The translations under genes were made by a program, and so were the position numbers. From JANLQX01 sp031368215 (GTDB taxonomy: Bacteria > Actinomycetota > Acidimicrobiia > Acidimicrobiales > JANYDT01): a DNA stretch of 64,000 nt. The notes below the pieces were generated by a model. That model was given only the letters and a program-made list of their open reading frames with translations. It was not told where the DNA came from and did no database searches. Shown piece after piece: positions 39,958-49,449 of the stretch; the first letter of the stretch is position 1; every line of letters starts with the position of its first letter. Where the stretch lies: positions 1-64,000 of the forward strand of contig JANLRD010000274.1 in NCBI GenBank assembly GCA_031368215.1, given 5' to 3'.

Positions 39958-42507
39958 TCAGGTGAGCGCAAGTTGCAAAACCTCATGCATGGAATTCACC
40001 GCATGAACGTCAAGGGCCTCCAACACATGAGCCGGAACATCGTCGAGGTCCGGCTCGTTCCGTGCCGGAATGATCACGGTGGTGATCCCGGCTCGATGCG
40101 CCGCCAAGAGCTTCTGTTTCACACCACCGATCGGCAAAACCTTGCCCTGGAGGGTCACCTCACCGGTCATGGCGACCGTCGGGTTGACGGTCCGGTCCGT
40201 GAGGAGGCTGACAAGTGCAGTGGTCATGGTGATGCCGGCCGACGGCCCGTCCTTGGGAACGGCACCGGCGGGGAAGTGCACGTGGATCCGTCGGTTGGTG
40301 AGCTTCTCCGGCGCGATACCCAGGGCCTCCGCGTTGGCGCGGACGAACGACATGGCCAGCGCCGACGATTCCTTCATCACCTCGCCGAGCTGGCCGGTGA
40401 CGGTGATCGTGAGCTCCCCTGACGAAGGCATCGACGTTGTCTCGACGAAGAGGACGTCTCCGCCGGCGCCGCTGACTGCCAGGCCGGTCGCGACTCCGGG
40501 GCGGTCGATGCGCCCGGAGATCTCCTCCGGTGTCCGCTTCGGACGACCCAGCAGCCCAACGACGTCGCTCGGCGTGTCGATGGAGAAGGGCTCATCCGTT
40601 GCGGTCGTGGTGCGTCTTGTTGCGGTCTTTCGGAGCAGCTTTGCGAGCGTCCGTTGCAGTGTTCGCACACCGGCTTCCCGGGTGTAACCCTCGATCACGC
40701 TTCGGAGAGCGCCATCGGAGATCGTCACATCGTCATTGGTCAGGCCGTGCTCGCGCAGCTGTTGCGGCAACAGGTGAGCGCGGGCGATCGCGACCTTCTC
40801 ATCGTCGGTATACCCGTCGACCGTGATGATCTCCATTCGGTCCAGAAGGGGTGCGGCGATCGAATCGAGGGTGTTTGCCGTAGCGATGAACACAACGTTG
40901 GAGAGATCGAGATCAACTTCGAGGTAATGATCGCGGAAGGTGTGATTCTGCGCCGGGTCGAGAACTTCGAGCAGCGCCGATGCCGGATCGCCCGACCAGC
41001 CAGCCGCGAGTTTGTCGATTTCATCCAAGAGGATGACCGGGTTCATCGTCTTTGCTTCCCGCATCGCCTTGACCAGACGGCCACTTTGCGCGCCCACGTA
41101 GGTGCGTCGATGTCCTCGGATCTCGGCTTCATCTCGGACGCCACCGAGCGCGACCCGAACGAACGAACGGCCGAGCGCGCGGGCGACGCTCTCGCCGATG
41201 GAGGTTTTTCCCACGCCGGGCGGACCGACGAGCAACATGATTGCGCCGCGTCCGCCGCGTCGCTGCGCCGCGACCGGGGCCCCGATCGGGACGGCGGTGG
41301 TGCCCAGAACCTCACCCTCCGGCTCGATCACGTTGCGGCCGGCGTCCGATCCGGTGTGGTTACTCTCGCCATTGCCGGCCTCGGTGACCGAGCGCGCCAC
41401 CTCCTCACGAGCGTCGCGTTCGGCTCGGAGCTTTCGGACGGCAAGCCATTCGATGATTCGCTCCTTGGCATCATCGAGCCCGGTCGTGTCGGCGTCGAGC
41501 ACGGCGCGGGCTGACGCGATGTCGAGGAGATCGCTCGACTCGATGCCCCACGCGACGTCGAGGATGGTGTCGAGCCATGTCCGCACCCAGCTCTGTTCTG
41601 GGCTCTGCTCGCTCATCCGTTCGAGCCGATCCACTTCCTTGGTCGCAGCGGCGCGGACGGCGTCCGGCATGGCAGACGCCTCGATGCGCGATCGGTACTC
41701 CGTGATCGCGTCCGCACCGTCGTCGCTCTCGCCGAGTTCCTTGCGGATCGCCGCCAACTGCTGGCGGAGGAGGAACTCCCGCTGCTGGCGCTCCATGCCC
41801 TCGCCGACGCTCTGGGCGATCTTCTGCCTCACCTCGTGCTCGGCGATTGCCTCACGAAGCCACTCGCCGACGAGTTCGAAACGCTCGTCGACGTCGATCA
41901 TCTCGAGGACCTGCACCCGGCGCTCGGAGGAAAGCTCGGGCCAGTAGGCGATGGTGTCGACGAGCTGGCTCGGATCATCGATGGCGCTGAGGTCAACCGA
42001 CACCCGGGTGTTCTGGGTCCGTTCGACCATGGTTTCGACGAGCGCTCGGTACTCGCGCATCGTTTCGCGTCGCGAGGCCGACGGCGCACTTTCCTGGACC
42101 GCGATCGCCTCCAGCCACAAGACCTCGGCCTCCGCCGGGGCCCCGGTGGTGGCGACAGGTGAGGCCACAGCGCTGCCCAGACGGGCCCGGCGAGTGGCGC
42201 GCACCACGATCGCCTTCGTGCCGTTCGGGAGTTCGCCTGCGTTCTCGATGCGTCCGACCACGCCGACCGATGCGTAGCGACCGTCGGGACGGGGCACCAG
42301 CAGCACCCGGCGCTCGTACGCCATGGCGCCCTCGACCGCGATCTGGGCCTCGGGGCTTTCCAGCGAGATGGTTACGACCTGACCGGGGAGGACGACACCG
42401 TGTGGGAGTGGAAGCACGGGCATGATCCGCGTGCCGATCGTGCCCGGCGACGCAGCCGCGGTGGCGAGTCGATCGTCTTGGTCGGGTGCTGTTGGACTTC
42501 TGGACAT
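39958..42507 (-). CDS. lon: ATP-dependent Lon protease
   Basis: An 849-residue soluble protease that unfolds and degrades damaged or short-lived proteins. The N-terminal LON domain is followed by helical linkers, an AAA+ module with Walker A GPPGVGKTS and Walker B PVILLDEIDK, and the protease domain with Ser756 (PKDGPSAGITM) and Lys799 (GGVKQKLLAAH). Between WLAVRKL and the Walker A stretch there are about 60 residues instead of the usual 15-20, a charged Gly/Ser-rich insertion. ATG 42507 has an AGGAG ribosome site; an in-frame ATG at 42558 lacks one. A HAIR-like HspR box lies 85-105 bases upstream. Confidence 0.95.
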   Translation of the reverse strand: MSRSPTAPDQDDRLATAAASPGTIGTRIMPVLPLPHGVVLPGQVVTISLESPEAQIAVEGAMAYERRVLLVPRPDGRYASVGVVGRIENAGELPNGTKAIVVRATRRARLGSAVASPVATTGAPAEAEVLWLEAIAVQESAPSASRRETMREYRALVETMVERTQNTRVSVDLSAIDDPSQLVDTIAYWPELSSERRVQVLEMIDVDERFELVGEWLREAIAEHEVRQKIAQSVGEGMERQQREFLLRQQLAAIRKELGESDDGADAITEYRSRIEASAMPDAVRAAATKEVDRLERMSEQSPEQSWVRTWLDTILDVAWGIESSDLLDIASARAVLDADTTGLDDAKERIIEWLAVRKLRAERDAREEVARSVTEAGNGESNHTGSDAGRNVIEPEGEVLGTTAVPIGAPVAAQRRGGRGAIMLLVGPPGVGKTSIGESVARALGRSFVRVALGGVRDEAEIRGHRRTYVGAQSGRLVKAMREAKTMNPVILLDEIDKLAAGWSGDPASALLEVLDPAQNHTFRDHYLEVDLDLSNVVFIATANTLDSIAAPLLDRMEIITVDGYTDDEKVAIARAHLLPQQLREHGLTNDDVTISDGALRSVIEGYTREAGVRTLQRTLAKLLRKTATRRTTTATDEPFSIDTPSDVVGLLGRPKRTPEEISGRIDRPGVATGLAVSGAGGDVLFVETTSMPSSGELTITVTGQLGEVMKESSALAMSFVRANAEALGIAPEKLTNRRIHVHFPAGAVPKDGPSAGITMTTALVSLLTDRTVNPTVAMTGEVTLQGKVLPIGGVKQKLLAAHRAGITTVIIPARNEPDLDDVPAHVLEALDVHAVNSMHEVLQLALT

Positions 42508-42591
42508 GGAAACTCCTGCGTTTGCTTCGGATGTATCTCCGTGGGGTAACCGAACCACTTCCTGCGATCGGCTATTCCCACGCCTCGATTA

Positions 42592-42612
42592 CTTGAGTGC
42601 ATGTCTATCAAG
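42592..42612 (-). promoter_or_regulatory. HAIR-like HspR operator upstream of lon
   Basis: CTTGAGT (42592-42598), seven spacer bases, then TATCAAG (42606-42612) matches the HAIR consensus CTTGAGT-N7-ACTCAAG at 12 of 14 positions. HspR represses dnaK, clpB and lon in streptomycetes, so the site and the gene agree. Confidence 0.65.
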
Positions 42613-42710
42613 TTGGCGGCACTACCTCGCCGAGAATCCCTCGGGAGTCCGCCGGCAGTCGGTCCCGAGCGCGATCCGTCCCGATGCAGGCACCCGCGGT
42701 ACCTTGGGCC

Positions 42711-44470
42711 ATGGCTGCGCCCGCATTCAGGCTCTCCGCCCCGGAGGACTGTTGGGTGCCCATCGCCGACGGTCACTACCTCGGCCTCGCCCCGTCCCGG
42801 CGGTTCCCGCTCTACACCCGGGGCAACGCAGGGGAAGTCTTTCCCGAGGTTCAGTATCCGCTGAGCTTCACCGTCAACTGGTCGACCAGCACGGCGGCGT
42901 TCGAGGGTGCGGCAACGTCCACCGGCATCCTCACCCGAGCGGACATCGACAACGACCGCACGCGCTCACCGGTGTCTTCGGCGGATACACCTACCTCAAC
43001 GTGTCGTCGCAACGTCTCATCGCAGCGCGGTTCCCCGGGACTGACGTTGCCAGCGTCGATCAGCAGTACCTGGGCGCGTCAAGTGCCCCGCCCTACGTAC
43101 GAGATCGTCGGGACCCGCGCCTCCGGTCGTCGATCGCTGCCGTGCGATTTGCGCTGCGGACGCTGCGAACGCGGGCGTTGCCCCAGCTCGACGTCGACCG
43201 TCGAAGCGTCGAGCGGTGGCTGCACTCGACGCCGTCGTTCGAGTCCGCGACCGACAGCGAGCTGGTGGACTTCGTCCGGTCGTCGATGCCGCTCGGAGCC
43301 GAGTTGTTCGAGCGTCATCTGGTCGTCTCCGGGCAGGCCTCCGTTCCCGCAGGACTGCTCGTGCAGCTGTGCGACAAGCTCGGCCGTCCCGAACTGGCCG
43401 CCCGGATGATGGGTGGCATCGGCGACGTCGCCTCGGCGGCTCCGGCAGGAGCCTTGTGGGAACTCGGTCGAGTCGTCGCGGCCGACAGCGGACTCACGGC
43501 GCAGTTCGACGGCGGGCTCGACGGACTCCACGAACGGCTTCGCGCCGACCCCACCGCGGCACCGCTCCTCCGCGCCTTCGACGAGTTCGTCGCCCGCTTC
43601 GGCAGTCGCGGGCCGAATGAATGGGAAACCGCGTGTGAGACGTGGGGCACTGATCCGTCGCTGGCCCTTGCCCTCGTCGATCGGATGCGAGGTGCTGCCG
43701 AAGATCATGCTCCGCTGCTGCGCGGCCAAGGACTTTCCGCTGACCGAGCCGCCGCGCTCGAGTCGGTCCCTCGGTCGAAACGTCGACGCATGGCGAAGAC
43801 CGCGGCAAGTGCCGCGCTGTTCAACCAGTCACGGGAGCGGACGAAGACGACCGTGGTCGAGTACCTCCACGGCGTCCGCCTGGTCATGAAGGAACTGGAC
43901 CGGCGGGTCAACGAGCGCAGCGGCGGATCGAAGAACGATCTGTGGTTCGTGACGATCGACGAAGTCGACGACTACGTCCTCAACCCGGAGTCCTACCGCT
44001 CGGCAATCACCGAACGCCGTCGGATGCGTGACCTCATGTCGAGTCGCGAGCCACCGTTCATCATCGACGCGAACATCGGCGTTCCCGACTTCTCGACGTG
44101 GCGACGGCGCGACGAAGCCAGCACCGTCGGTGTGACGGTCGGTCAGACGCTCACCGGCATCGCCGGCTGCCCGGGCGTGGCGCGGGGCCGGGCTCGTGTC
44201 GTGCTCGATCCGTCGGAGCCCACGGCTCTGGAGGCCGGTGACGTGCTCGTCGCGCCGCTCACCGATCCCGCATGGACGCCGCTGTTCGTTCCGGCAGGAG
44301 CGGTCATCGTCGACGTCGGCGCGATGCTCAGCCATGCGGTGATCGTCTCGCGGGAGCTCGGCATTCCTTCGGTCGTCTCCGTCACGGGTGCGACCCGGAT
44401 CATCCCGAACGGGGCCCTCGTCGAGGTCGACGGCTCGGCCGGAACGGTGACGATCATCGAACTCCCGTGA
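42711..44470 (+). pseudogene. PEP-utilizing (phosphohistidine) domain protein, frameshifted
   Basis: The N-terminal part (MAAPAFRLSAPEDCWVP onward, to DIDNDRT) is read in one frame from ATG 42711. The continuation (LTGVFGGYTYLNVSSQRL onward) is in another frame from about 42965. One base appears to be missing near 42960-42965. The C-terminal domain is a complete phosphohistidine swivel (GIAGCPGVARGRARVVL, with the histidine in MLSHAVIVSRELGIPSVV), as in PEP synthase and rifampicin phosphotransferase. No ATP-grasp domain is seen, so even the intact protein (about 586 residues) would be an orphan swivel protein. A sequencing error is a real alternative to a mutation. Confidence 0.7.
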
Positions 44471-44502
44471 CGCGTCGAGCCGCGTTCGGTGCGGCGGGAG
44501 CG

Positions 44503-45390
<888 letters not shown>

Positions 45391-45465
45391 CCCACGACTC
45401 TCGCGCACGGCGTCACATGCGTGGGGCCCGTGGCTCGTCGGAACGCCCCCGTCTGTGCAGGGACC

Positions 45466-45471
45466 TAGCGT
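45466..45471 (+). promoter_or_regulatory. -10 box TAGCGT for leaderless nei-like gene
   Basis: TAGCGT ends 7 bases before ATG 45479. Confidence 0.6.
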
Positions 45472-45478
45472 GGGTCCC

Positions 45479-46303
45479 ATGCCCGAAGGGGACACGATCG
45501 TCCGTACAGCGACATCCCTTCGAACGTGGCTCGGCGGCCGTACCGTCACCGGTGTCCGCACGGTGCACCCGAACCTGCCCGTTGGCCGGCTCGTCGGACG
45601 GACTGTCGGGGAGGTCAGCACCATCGGCAAGAACCTGCTGATCTCCTTTGTCGGCGACCGTGGTGACGACGTGCTCGTGCTGCACACCCACATGAGGATG
45701 ACCGGTTCGTGGCACGTGTATCCGGCCGGCGCTGCGTGGCGCAAGCCGACACGGCAGGCACGCGTCGTCATCGAGGCCGGCGAACGGATTGCCGTGTGCT
45801 TCAACGCACCGGTCATCGAACTGGCCGGTCCGGGCTCGACCAGGCGCCGTCCGTCTCTGAGCGGGCTCGGGCCCGATGTGCTCGTCGAGCCGCTCGACGT
45901 CGAACGACTCCTCGGATGTGTTGAGTCGACCTCGACGGGCTATGCGCTCGGCGAGTTGTTGCTCGACCAACGCGTGGTGTGTGGCATCGGCAACATCTAC
46001 CGCTGCGAAGCGCTCTTCCTCGAGGGGCACCACCCGTGGACGGCGCGTGGTGCCCTCGACGACGAAGCGTTGGTCGCCCTTGTCCTACGCGCGGGCCAAC
46101 TCATGCACGCAAACCTGAGAACGGCCGCGGCGCCAACCGACTTTGTCGGTCGGGACTTCGGTGCGGGCGGCAGCCGGACGTGGGTGTACCGCAGGGCCGG
46201 CCTGGGTTGTCGTCTCTGCGGCACCGCGATCTCCGCCCGCGGACAGGGACCGCTCGCTCGGCGCGCGTACTGGTGCCCGGCGTGCCAAGTTCAGGTGACG
46301 TGA
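45479..46303 (+). CDS. nei: Fpg/Nei-family DNA glycosylase (Nei-like)
   Basis: A 274-residue bifunctional base-excision repair enzyme that removes oxidised pyrimidines and nicks the strand. The catalytic N-terminus M-PEGDTIVR has Pro2 and Glu3, which the leaderless start at ATG 45479 leaves correctly exposed. The H2TH region shows LLLDQRVVCGIGNIYRCEALFLEG, and the C-terminal zinc finger is CRLCGTAI with YWCPACQ. MPEGDT points to the Nei rather than the Fpg branch. Start position matters here, as extra N-terminal residues would abolish the active site. Confidence 0.92.
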   Translation: MPEGDTIVRTATSLRTWLGGRTVTGVRTVHPNLPVGRLVGRTVGEVSTIGKNLLISFVGDRGDDVLVLHTHMRMTGSWHVYPAGAAWRKPTRQARVVIEAGERIAVCFNAPVIELAGPGSTRRRPSLSGLGPDVLVEPLDVERLLGCVESTSTGYALGELLLDQRVVCGIGNIYRCEALFLEGHHPWTARGALDDEALVALVLRAGQLMHANLRTAAAPTDFVGRDFGAGGSRTWVYRRAGLGCRLCGTAISARGQGPLARRAYWCPACQVQVT

Positions 46304-46347
46304 GGCCGGCTCGCCGATCCGCCGTCGTGGATTCGCCGACACACCAC

Positions 46348-46353
46348 TAGCCT
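46348..46353 (+). promoter_or_regulatory. -10 box TAGCCT before a small plus-strand gene
   Basis: TAGCCT ends 7 bases before GTG 46361, the same arrangement as in recognised leaderless genes in this window. Confidence 0.45.
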
Positions 46354-46360
46354 GAATGGC

Positions 46361-46504
46361 GTGGACGAACAACCGCTCGATCTCGCCCCCGGTTCAACGG
46401 AACTCCGGTTCACGCCGGAACTCCTCGGTGAGATCGAGGCTGAGCTGAACGATGTCGAGGCGGCCATCGAGTCGCTGCAGCTCGACCGGGTCGTCGCGCC
46501 GTAG
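46361..46504 (+). CDS. Small acidic helical protein (47 residues)
   Basis: A GTG-started frame with its own leaderless -10 box, ending at TAG 46502-46504. The product is acidic; its second half (FTPELLGEIEAELNDVEAAI) is a clear amphipathic helix similar to the helical part of short DksA/TraR-like proteins, but without any zinc-finger cysteines. It overlaps, antisense, the last 37 codons of the YgjP-like gene, whose tail there is not conserved. Both readings may be used. No function is known. Confidence 0.4.
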   Translation: MDEQPLDLAPGSTELRFTPELLGEIEAELNDVEAAIESLQLDRVVAP

Positions 46505-47128
46505 GTCCCGCAGCGAGGTCGGCTGCGTGGGGGCCACGACGCTTTCGTCGTGCCCCGCTCCACACGCTGTCTGCGTGGCGCCTTCGGGGTCCGTCGGCGT
46601 CTCGCTGGTCGGACGTTGTCCTCCGGCCCAGACGACGCCGTCGAGGAACGCCGAAGCTTCGACCTGACGTTCGTAGCGGGCTTCGAGCGCCTTGAACGCG
46701 GCCCCATGGTCGGCGTGTACGAGGTGCGCAAGCTCGTGCACGAGCACTGCGTCGACGACCCACTCGGGCATCCCGATCATGCGGTCCGAGAGCCGTACGG
46801 ATCCATCGTCGATGCTGCAGGATCCCCAACGGCTGTTCTGGTTCGACACCCACCGCACGGACGAGGGTGCCGGAAGGTCATAGCGCGTGGCGAGGACGGC
46901 CGCCCGCTTCGTCAGGTCGCTCGCCGCGTGTGTCCGTTTGCGGGCGAAGCGCGCCTGCATCCGGTCGACGAAATCCTTCGCCTCGCCATCGGAGAGCCAG
47001 GAGGGAACCGTGAGCTCCAGGACACCTTCGACGAGGCGGGCACTGACGCTGCGCTTGCGCTTGCGGGACCGGAGAACCCGGACCGGATAGGGGTCGGCCG
47101 GCGGCTCAGCGGCGCGTCGACCGCTCAT
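46394..47128 (-). CDS. YgjP-like zinc metallopeptidase (SprT-like)
   Basis: A 244-residue protein of the DUF45/YgjP family. The core is complete: VSNQNSRWGSCS before the zinc motif, HELAHL with His131, Glu132 and His135, and the third ligand His141 (HADHGAAF). Residues from about 168 on are low-complexity and not part of the fold; this tail overlaps a possible small gene on the other strand. Its ATG overlaps the stop of the histidine phosphatase by ATGA, so they are translated together. The natural substrate is unknown. Confidence 0.85.
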   Translation of the reverse strand: MSGRRAAEPPADPYPVRVLRSRKRKRSVSARLVEGVLELTVPSWLSDGEAKDFVDRMQARFARKRTHAASDLTKRAAVLATRYDLPAPSSVRWVSNQNSRWGSCSIDDGSVRLSDRMIGMPEWVVDAVLVHELAHLVHADHGAAFKALEARYERQVEASAFLDGVVWAGGQRPTSETPTDPEGATQTACGAGHDESVVAPTQPTSLRDLRRDDPVELQRLDGRLDIVQLSLDLTEEFRREPEFR

Positions 47129-47823
47129 AACGCTGTACCCGATCGTCGTGTCGCCGGGTCGCGGAGATTGACCCGTGCTCCGCCGCGAATCTCGCCGCCG
47201 ACGAGAAAGAACCAGCGACCGCCCAGGTTCCCGACCGGCTTGGGCTCGACATGGTGCAGCCGTTCGAGCGTGCGGATCACCCCGCCGTGACTGATGACGA
47301 CGACTGCGGCACCGGTGGCGACCGCTTCATCGCATGCCGTGCGAAGCGCCGCTGCGATGCGCGTTCGGAACGAGTCCTCGTCCTCGCCGTCGGGCAGTTG
47401 GGAGATCGTTCCGTCACGCCATCTCGTCAGCATGCCCGGCCACTCGCGCTCGATCTCTTCGGTGGTCTTCCCCGACCAGGCTCCGACGCCGCGTTCCCGG
47501 AATCCGGCGTCGATGCGCATCGGCGGGGCGTCGAGCGCCCGGGTGATCGGTGCCGCCGTCTGTCGCGCCCGCAGAAGGTCCGAGGCGACGACCCGAACGG
47601 GAAGCGAACGGGGCCAGCCGGCGAGTTCCGTCGCGGCTGCCGTCGCCTGACGATGCCCGTCGTCGGCCAGGTCGATGTCGGCCCACCCCTGCCACCGCTG
47701 TTCGGCGTTCCAGATCGAAAGACCGTGACGGAGAACGAGGACCCCCGGTGTGCGAAACCCCGCTCGGGCGGAGCGGCGACGGGCCGAGGGCGTCGGGGGT
47801 GACGGGTTGGGTCTGCTCGGCAT
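47125..47823 (-). CDS. Histidine phosphatase (phosphoglycerate-mutase-like)
   Basis: A 232-residue histidine phosphatase. The catalytic R-H-G motif is VLRHGLSIWNAEQRWQGW with His33; the second arginine is in ASDLLRARQTA, the acid residue in FRERGVGAWSGKTTEEIE and the second histidine in VISHGGVIRTLE. The family covers cobalamin, sugar and nucleotide phosphatases, so the substrate is open. ATG 47823 follows no clear ribosome site. A 25-residue Arg/Pro/Ser-rich head precedes the domain. It is coupled to the YgjP-like gene. Confidence 0.88.
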   Translation of the reverse strand: MPSRPNPSPPTPSARRRSARAGFRTPGVLVLRHGLSIWNAEQRWQGWADIDLADDGHRQATAAATELAGWPRSLPVRVVASDLLRARQTAAPITRALDAPPMRIDAGFRERGVGAWSGKTTEEIEREWPGMLTRWRDGTISQLPDGEDEDSFRTRIAAALRTACDEAVATGAAVVVISHGGVIRTLERLHHVEPKPVGNLGGRWFFLVGGEIRGGARVNLRDPATRRSGTAL

Positions 47824-47973
47824 ACCCAACGAGTGAAGCACGCACGAGCGACGAACCCGTCTCACCCTTCGTTGCGGCAAACCGGCACCTCGAGGATCGC
47901 GTCTCCTCCGGCGACGTCGCCGAGTGACGATTGGGCGGCCTATGGCCAGGGGCTGGCGACGATCGCCGGCCAC

Positions 47974-47979
47974 TACCCT
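47974..47979 (+). promoter_or_regulatory. -10 box TACCCT for leaderless moaD-like gene
   Basis: TACCCT ends 6 bases before ATG 47986. Confidence 0.5.
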
Positions 47980-47985
47980 GAGGCC

Positions 47986-48222
47986 ATGGCCAGACTCCGT
48001 CTCTTTGCCCAGGCCCGTGAGGCAGCGGGAACGAAGGAATGGCACGCCCCGGCGGCAACGGTCGGCGACCTGCTCGACGCTGCGGTCGCCGAGTTCGGTC
48101 CGCATTTCGCCCGCGTCCTGCCACACTGCCGGGTTTGGGTTGACGGCGAGCCGGCCGAGCGAACCACCGCGATCGGAGACCACCAGGAGGTTGCGGTCCT
48201 GCCTCCGGTTTCCGGCGGCTGA
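47986..48222 (+). CDS. MoaD/ThiS-family sulfur-carrier protein
   Basis: A 78-residue beta-grasp protein ending in the di-glycine PPVSGG that is activated by adenylation and thiocarboxylation. The start MARLRLFAQAREAAGTKEW and the middle HCRVWVDGEPA fit MoaD-like sulfur carriers of molybdopterin synthesis, though no other moa gene is near, so a different sulfur-transfer pathway is possible. The start is fixed by the leaderless promoter. Confidence 0.8.
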   Translation: MARLRLFAQAREAAGTKEWHAPAATVGDLLDAAVAEFGPHFARVLPHCRVWVDGEPAERTTAIGDHQEVAVLPPVSGG

Positions 48223-48282
48223 TCCGCTTACGGCGTTCGCCGTCGTTCTCCCTCCGGGCGCCACCTCGGCTGTCCTCGGCAC

Positions 48283-48288
48283 TAGCGT
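48283..48288 (+). promoter_or_regulatory. -10 box TAGCGT for leaderless rsiG
   Basis: TAGCGT ends 7 bases before ATG 48296. Confidence 0.6.
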
Positions 48289-48295
48289 GGTTGAG

Positions 48296-48832
48296 ATGCC
48301 CAATCGTCATCTCACCCGGGTCCTGTCGCCCGACTACCTCGACGGGCTGCAGGAGTGGTCCGACGACGAGGTGAGGGCGCGTCGTACCGAGTGCCACGAG
48401 CTTGAGGAAGCCGCGTCGTACCTCCGTCGGCTGACCCAGACGCATCTCGACATCATCGGGGCCGAACTGAGTGGCCGTCGTCGAGGGAAGGCGTCCGATC
48501 GCACCTTGGTCGAGCAACTCACGCAGGTCCTGTCCTCCGGCGGCGACGCGTCACGCGTGGCCGGTGGACGCCTCATGAGTGACGATCCGCGAGACGACCA
48601 GGAGGCCTGGGCAGAAGGCCGGGCGCGCAACGTCATGGGCGGACATGCAATCGAGTCGATCGGTGACCTCGACGACGATGCACTGGCGCAGCTGACCGAA
48701 TCGCTCATCCAACTCGAACGCGACGTCAGCAGCGAACGCCGTCGGCTCCACGAGGTCTACGACGCGATCCAGGGCGAGCTGGTGCAGCGGTACAAGACCG
48801 GCCGGAGCAGCGTCGACCGCCTGTTGCGGTAG
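48296..48832 (+). CDS. rsiG: RsiG-like c-di-GMP-binding anti-sigma factor
   Basis: A 178-residue helical protein. Its first helix carries a complete E-x3-S-x2-R-x3-Q-x3-D motif (Glu37, Ser41, Arg44, Gln48, Asp52). A second copy near the C-terminus reads E-x3-S-x2-R-x3-H-x3-D (Glu141, Ser145, Arg148, His152, Asp156). In Streptomyces RsiG these two motifs lie on antiparallel coiled-coil helices and bind a c-di-GMP dimer, which lets RsiG hold the sporulation sigma factor WhiG. The Gln-to-His change in motif 2 is the only deviation. No WhiG/FliA-type sigma gene is in the window, so the partner is unknown. An XRE regulator follows after 15 bases. Confidence 0.8.
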   Translation: MPNRHLTRVLSPDYLDGLQEWSDDEVRARRTECHELEEAASYLRRLTQTHLDIIGAELSGRRRGKASDRTLVEQLTQVLSSGGDASRVAGGRLMSDDPRDDQEAWAEGRARNVMGGHAIESIGDLDDDALAQLTESLIQLERDVSSERRRLHEVYDAIQGELVQRYKTGRSSVDRLLR

Positions 48833-48847
48833 CCGCTGAACGGGCTG

Positions 48848-49291
48848 ATGAAAACCCGAGAGGCAAGCGGCCAATGGTCGGGGGACGGCGACGACGATGG
48901 CGCGGAGCGCGACGAACCGCGCCTCGGCCCGATCAGCCTCGGCAGTTTCATCCGCGAGCAGCGGCGGGTCGCACGGCTGTCGCTGCGGAAGCTGTCGGAC
49001 ATGGCCGACATCTCCAATCCGTATCTCAGCCAGATCGAGCGGGGCCTTCGCAAGCCCTCGGCGGAAATCCTCCAACAGCTCGCAAAAGCACTGCGGATCT
49101 CGGCTGAGACCCTCTACGTGCAGGCGGGCATCCTCGACGAGAAGCAGCCCGGCGGTCCGGATCTCGCCGCAGCAATCCAGGACGAGACCACCCTGACGGA
49201 CTCCCAGAAGCGTGCGCTCCTCCAGATCCTGCGGTCGTTCCAGGCCGAGAACCTGGCCACCGACGCCGGTTCGGGCGAACCGTCGCGCTGA
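48848..49291 (+). CDS. XRE-family transcriptional regulator
   Basis: A 147-residue DNA-binding protein. After a Gly/Asp-rich head (about 28 residues) comes a Cro/C1-type helix-turn-helix: LGSFIREQRRVARLSLRKLS and ISNPYLSQIERGLRKPSAEIL, residues about 30-80, where the second helix would read the DNA. The C-terminal AAIQDETTLTDSQKRALLQILRSF is a likely dimer helix. The gene lies 15 bases after rsiG and 160 bases before mshA. Its targets are unknown. Confidence 0.85.
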   Translation: MKTREASGQWSGDGDDDGAERDEPRLGPISLGSFIREQRRVARLSLRKLSDMADISNPYLSQIERGLRKPSAEILQQLAKALRISAETLYVQAGILDEKQPGGPDLAAAIQDETTLTDSQKRALLQILRSFQAENLATDAGSGEPSR

Positions 49292-49449
49292 GGGTCAACT
49301 CCGCCGGACGGGAACACCGCGGACCTCCGTGACGTTGTTGCGCGGTGGTCGGACTACGGTTCGAGACTCTCATCTCGGTTGGTCGGGCGGTCACGGCGCA
49401 GGTCGTCGGGTCCGCCGATCGGCTCCTTACCCCCCGGTTCGACCAAGGC

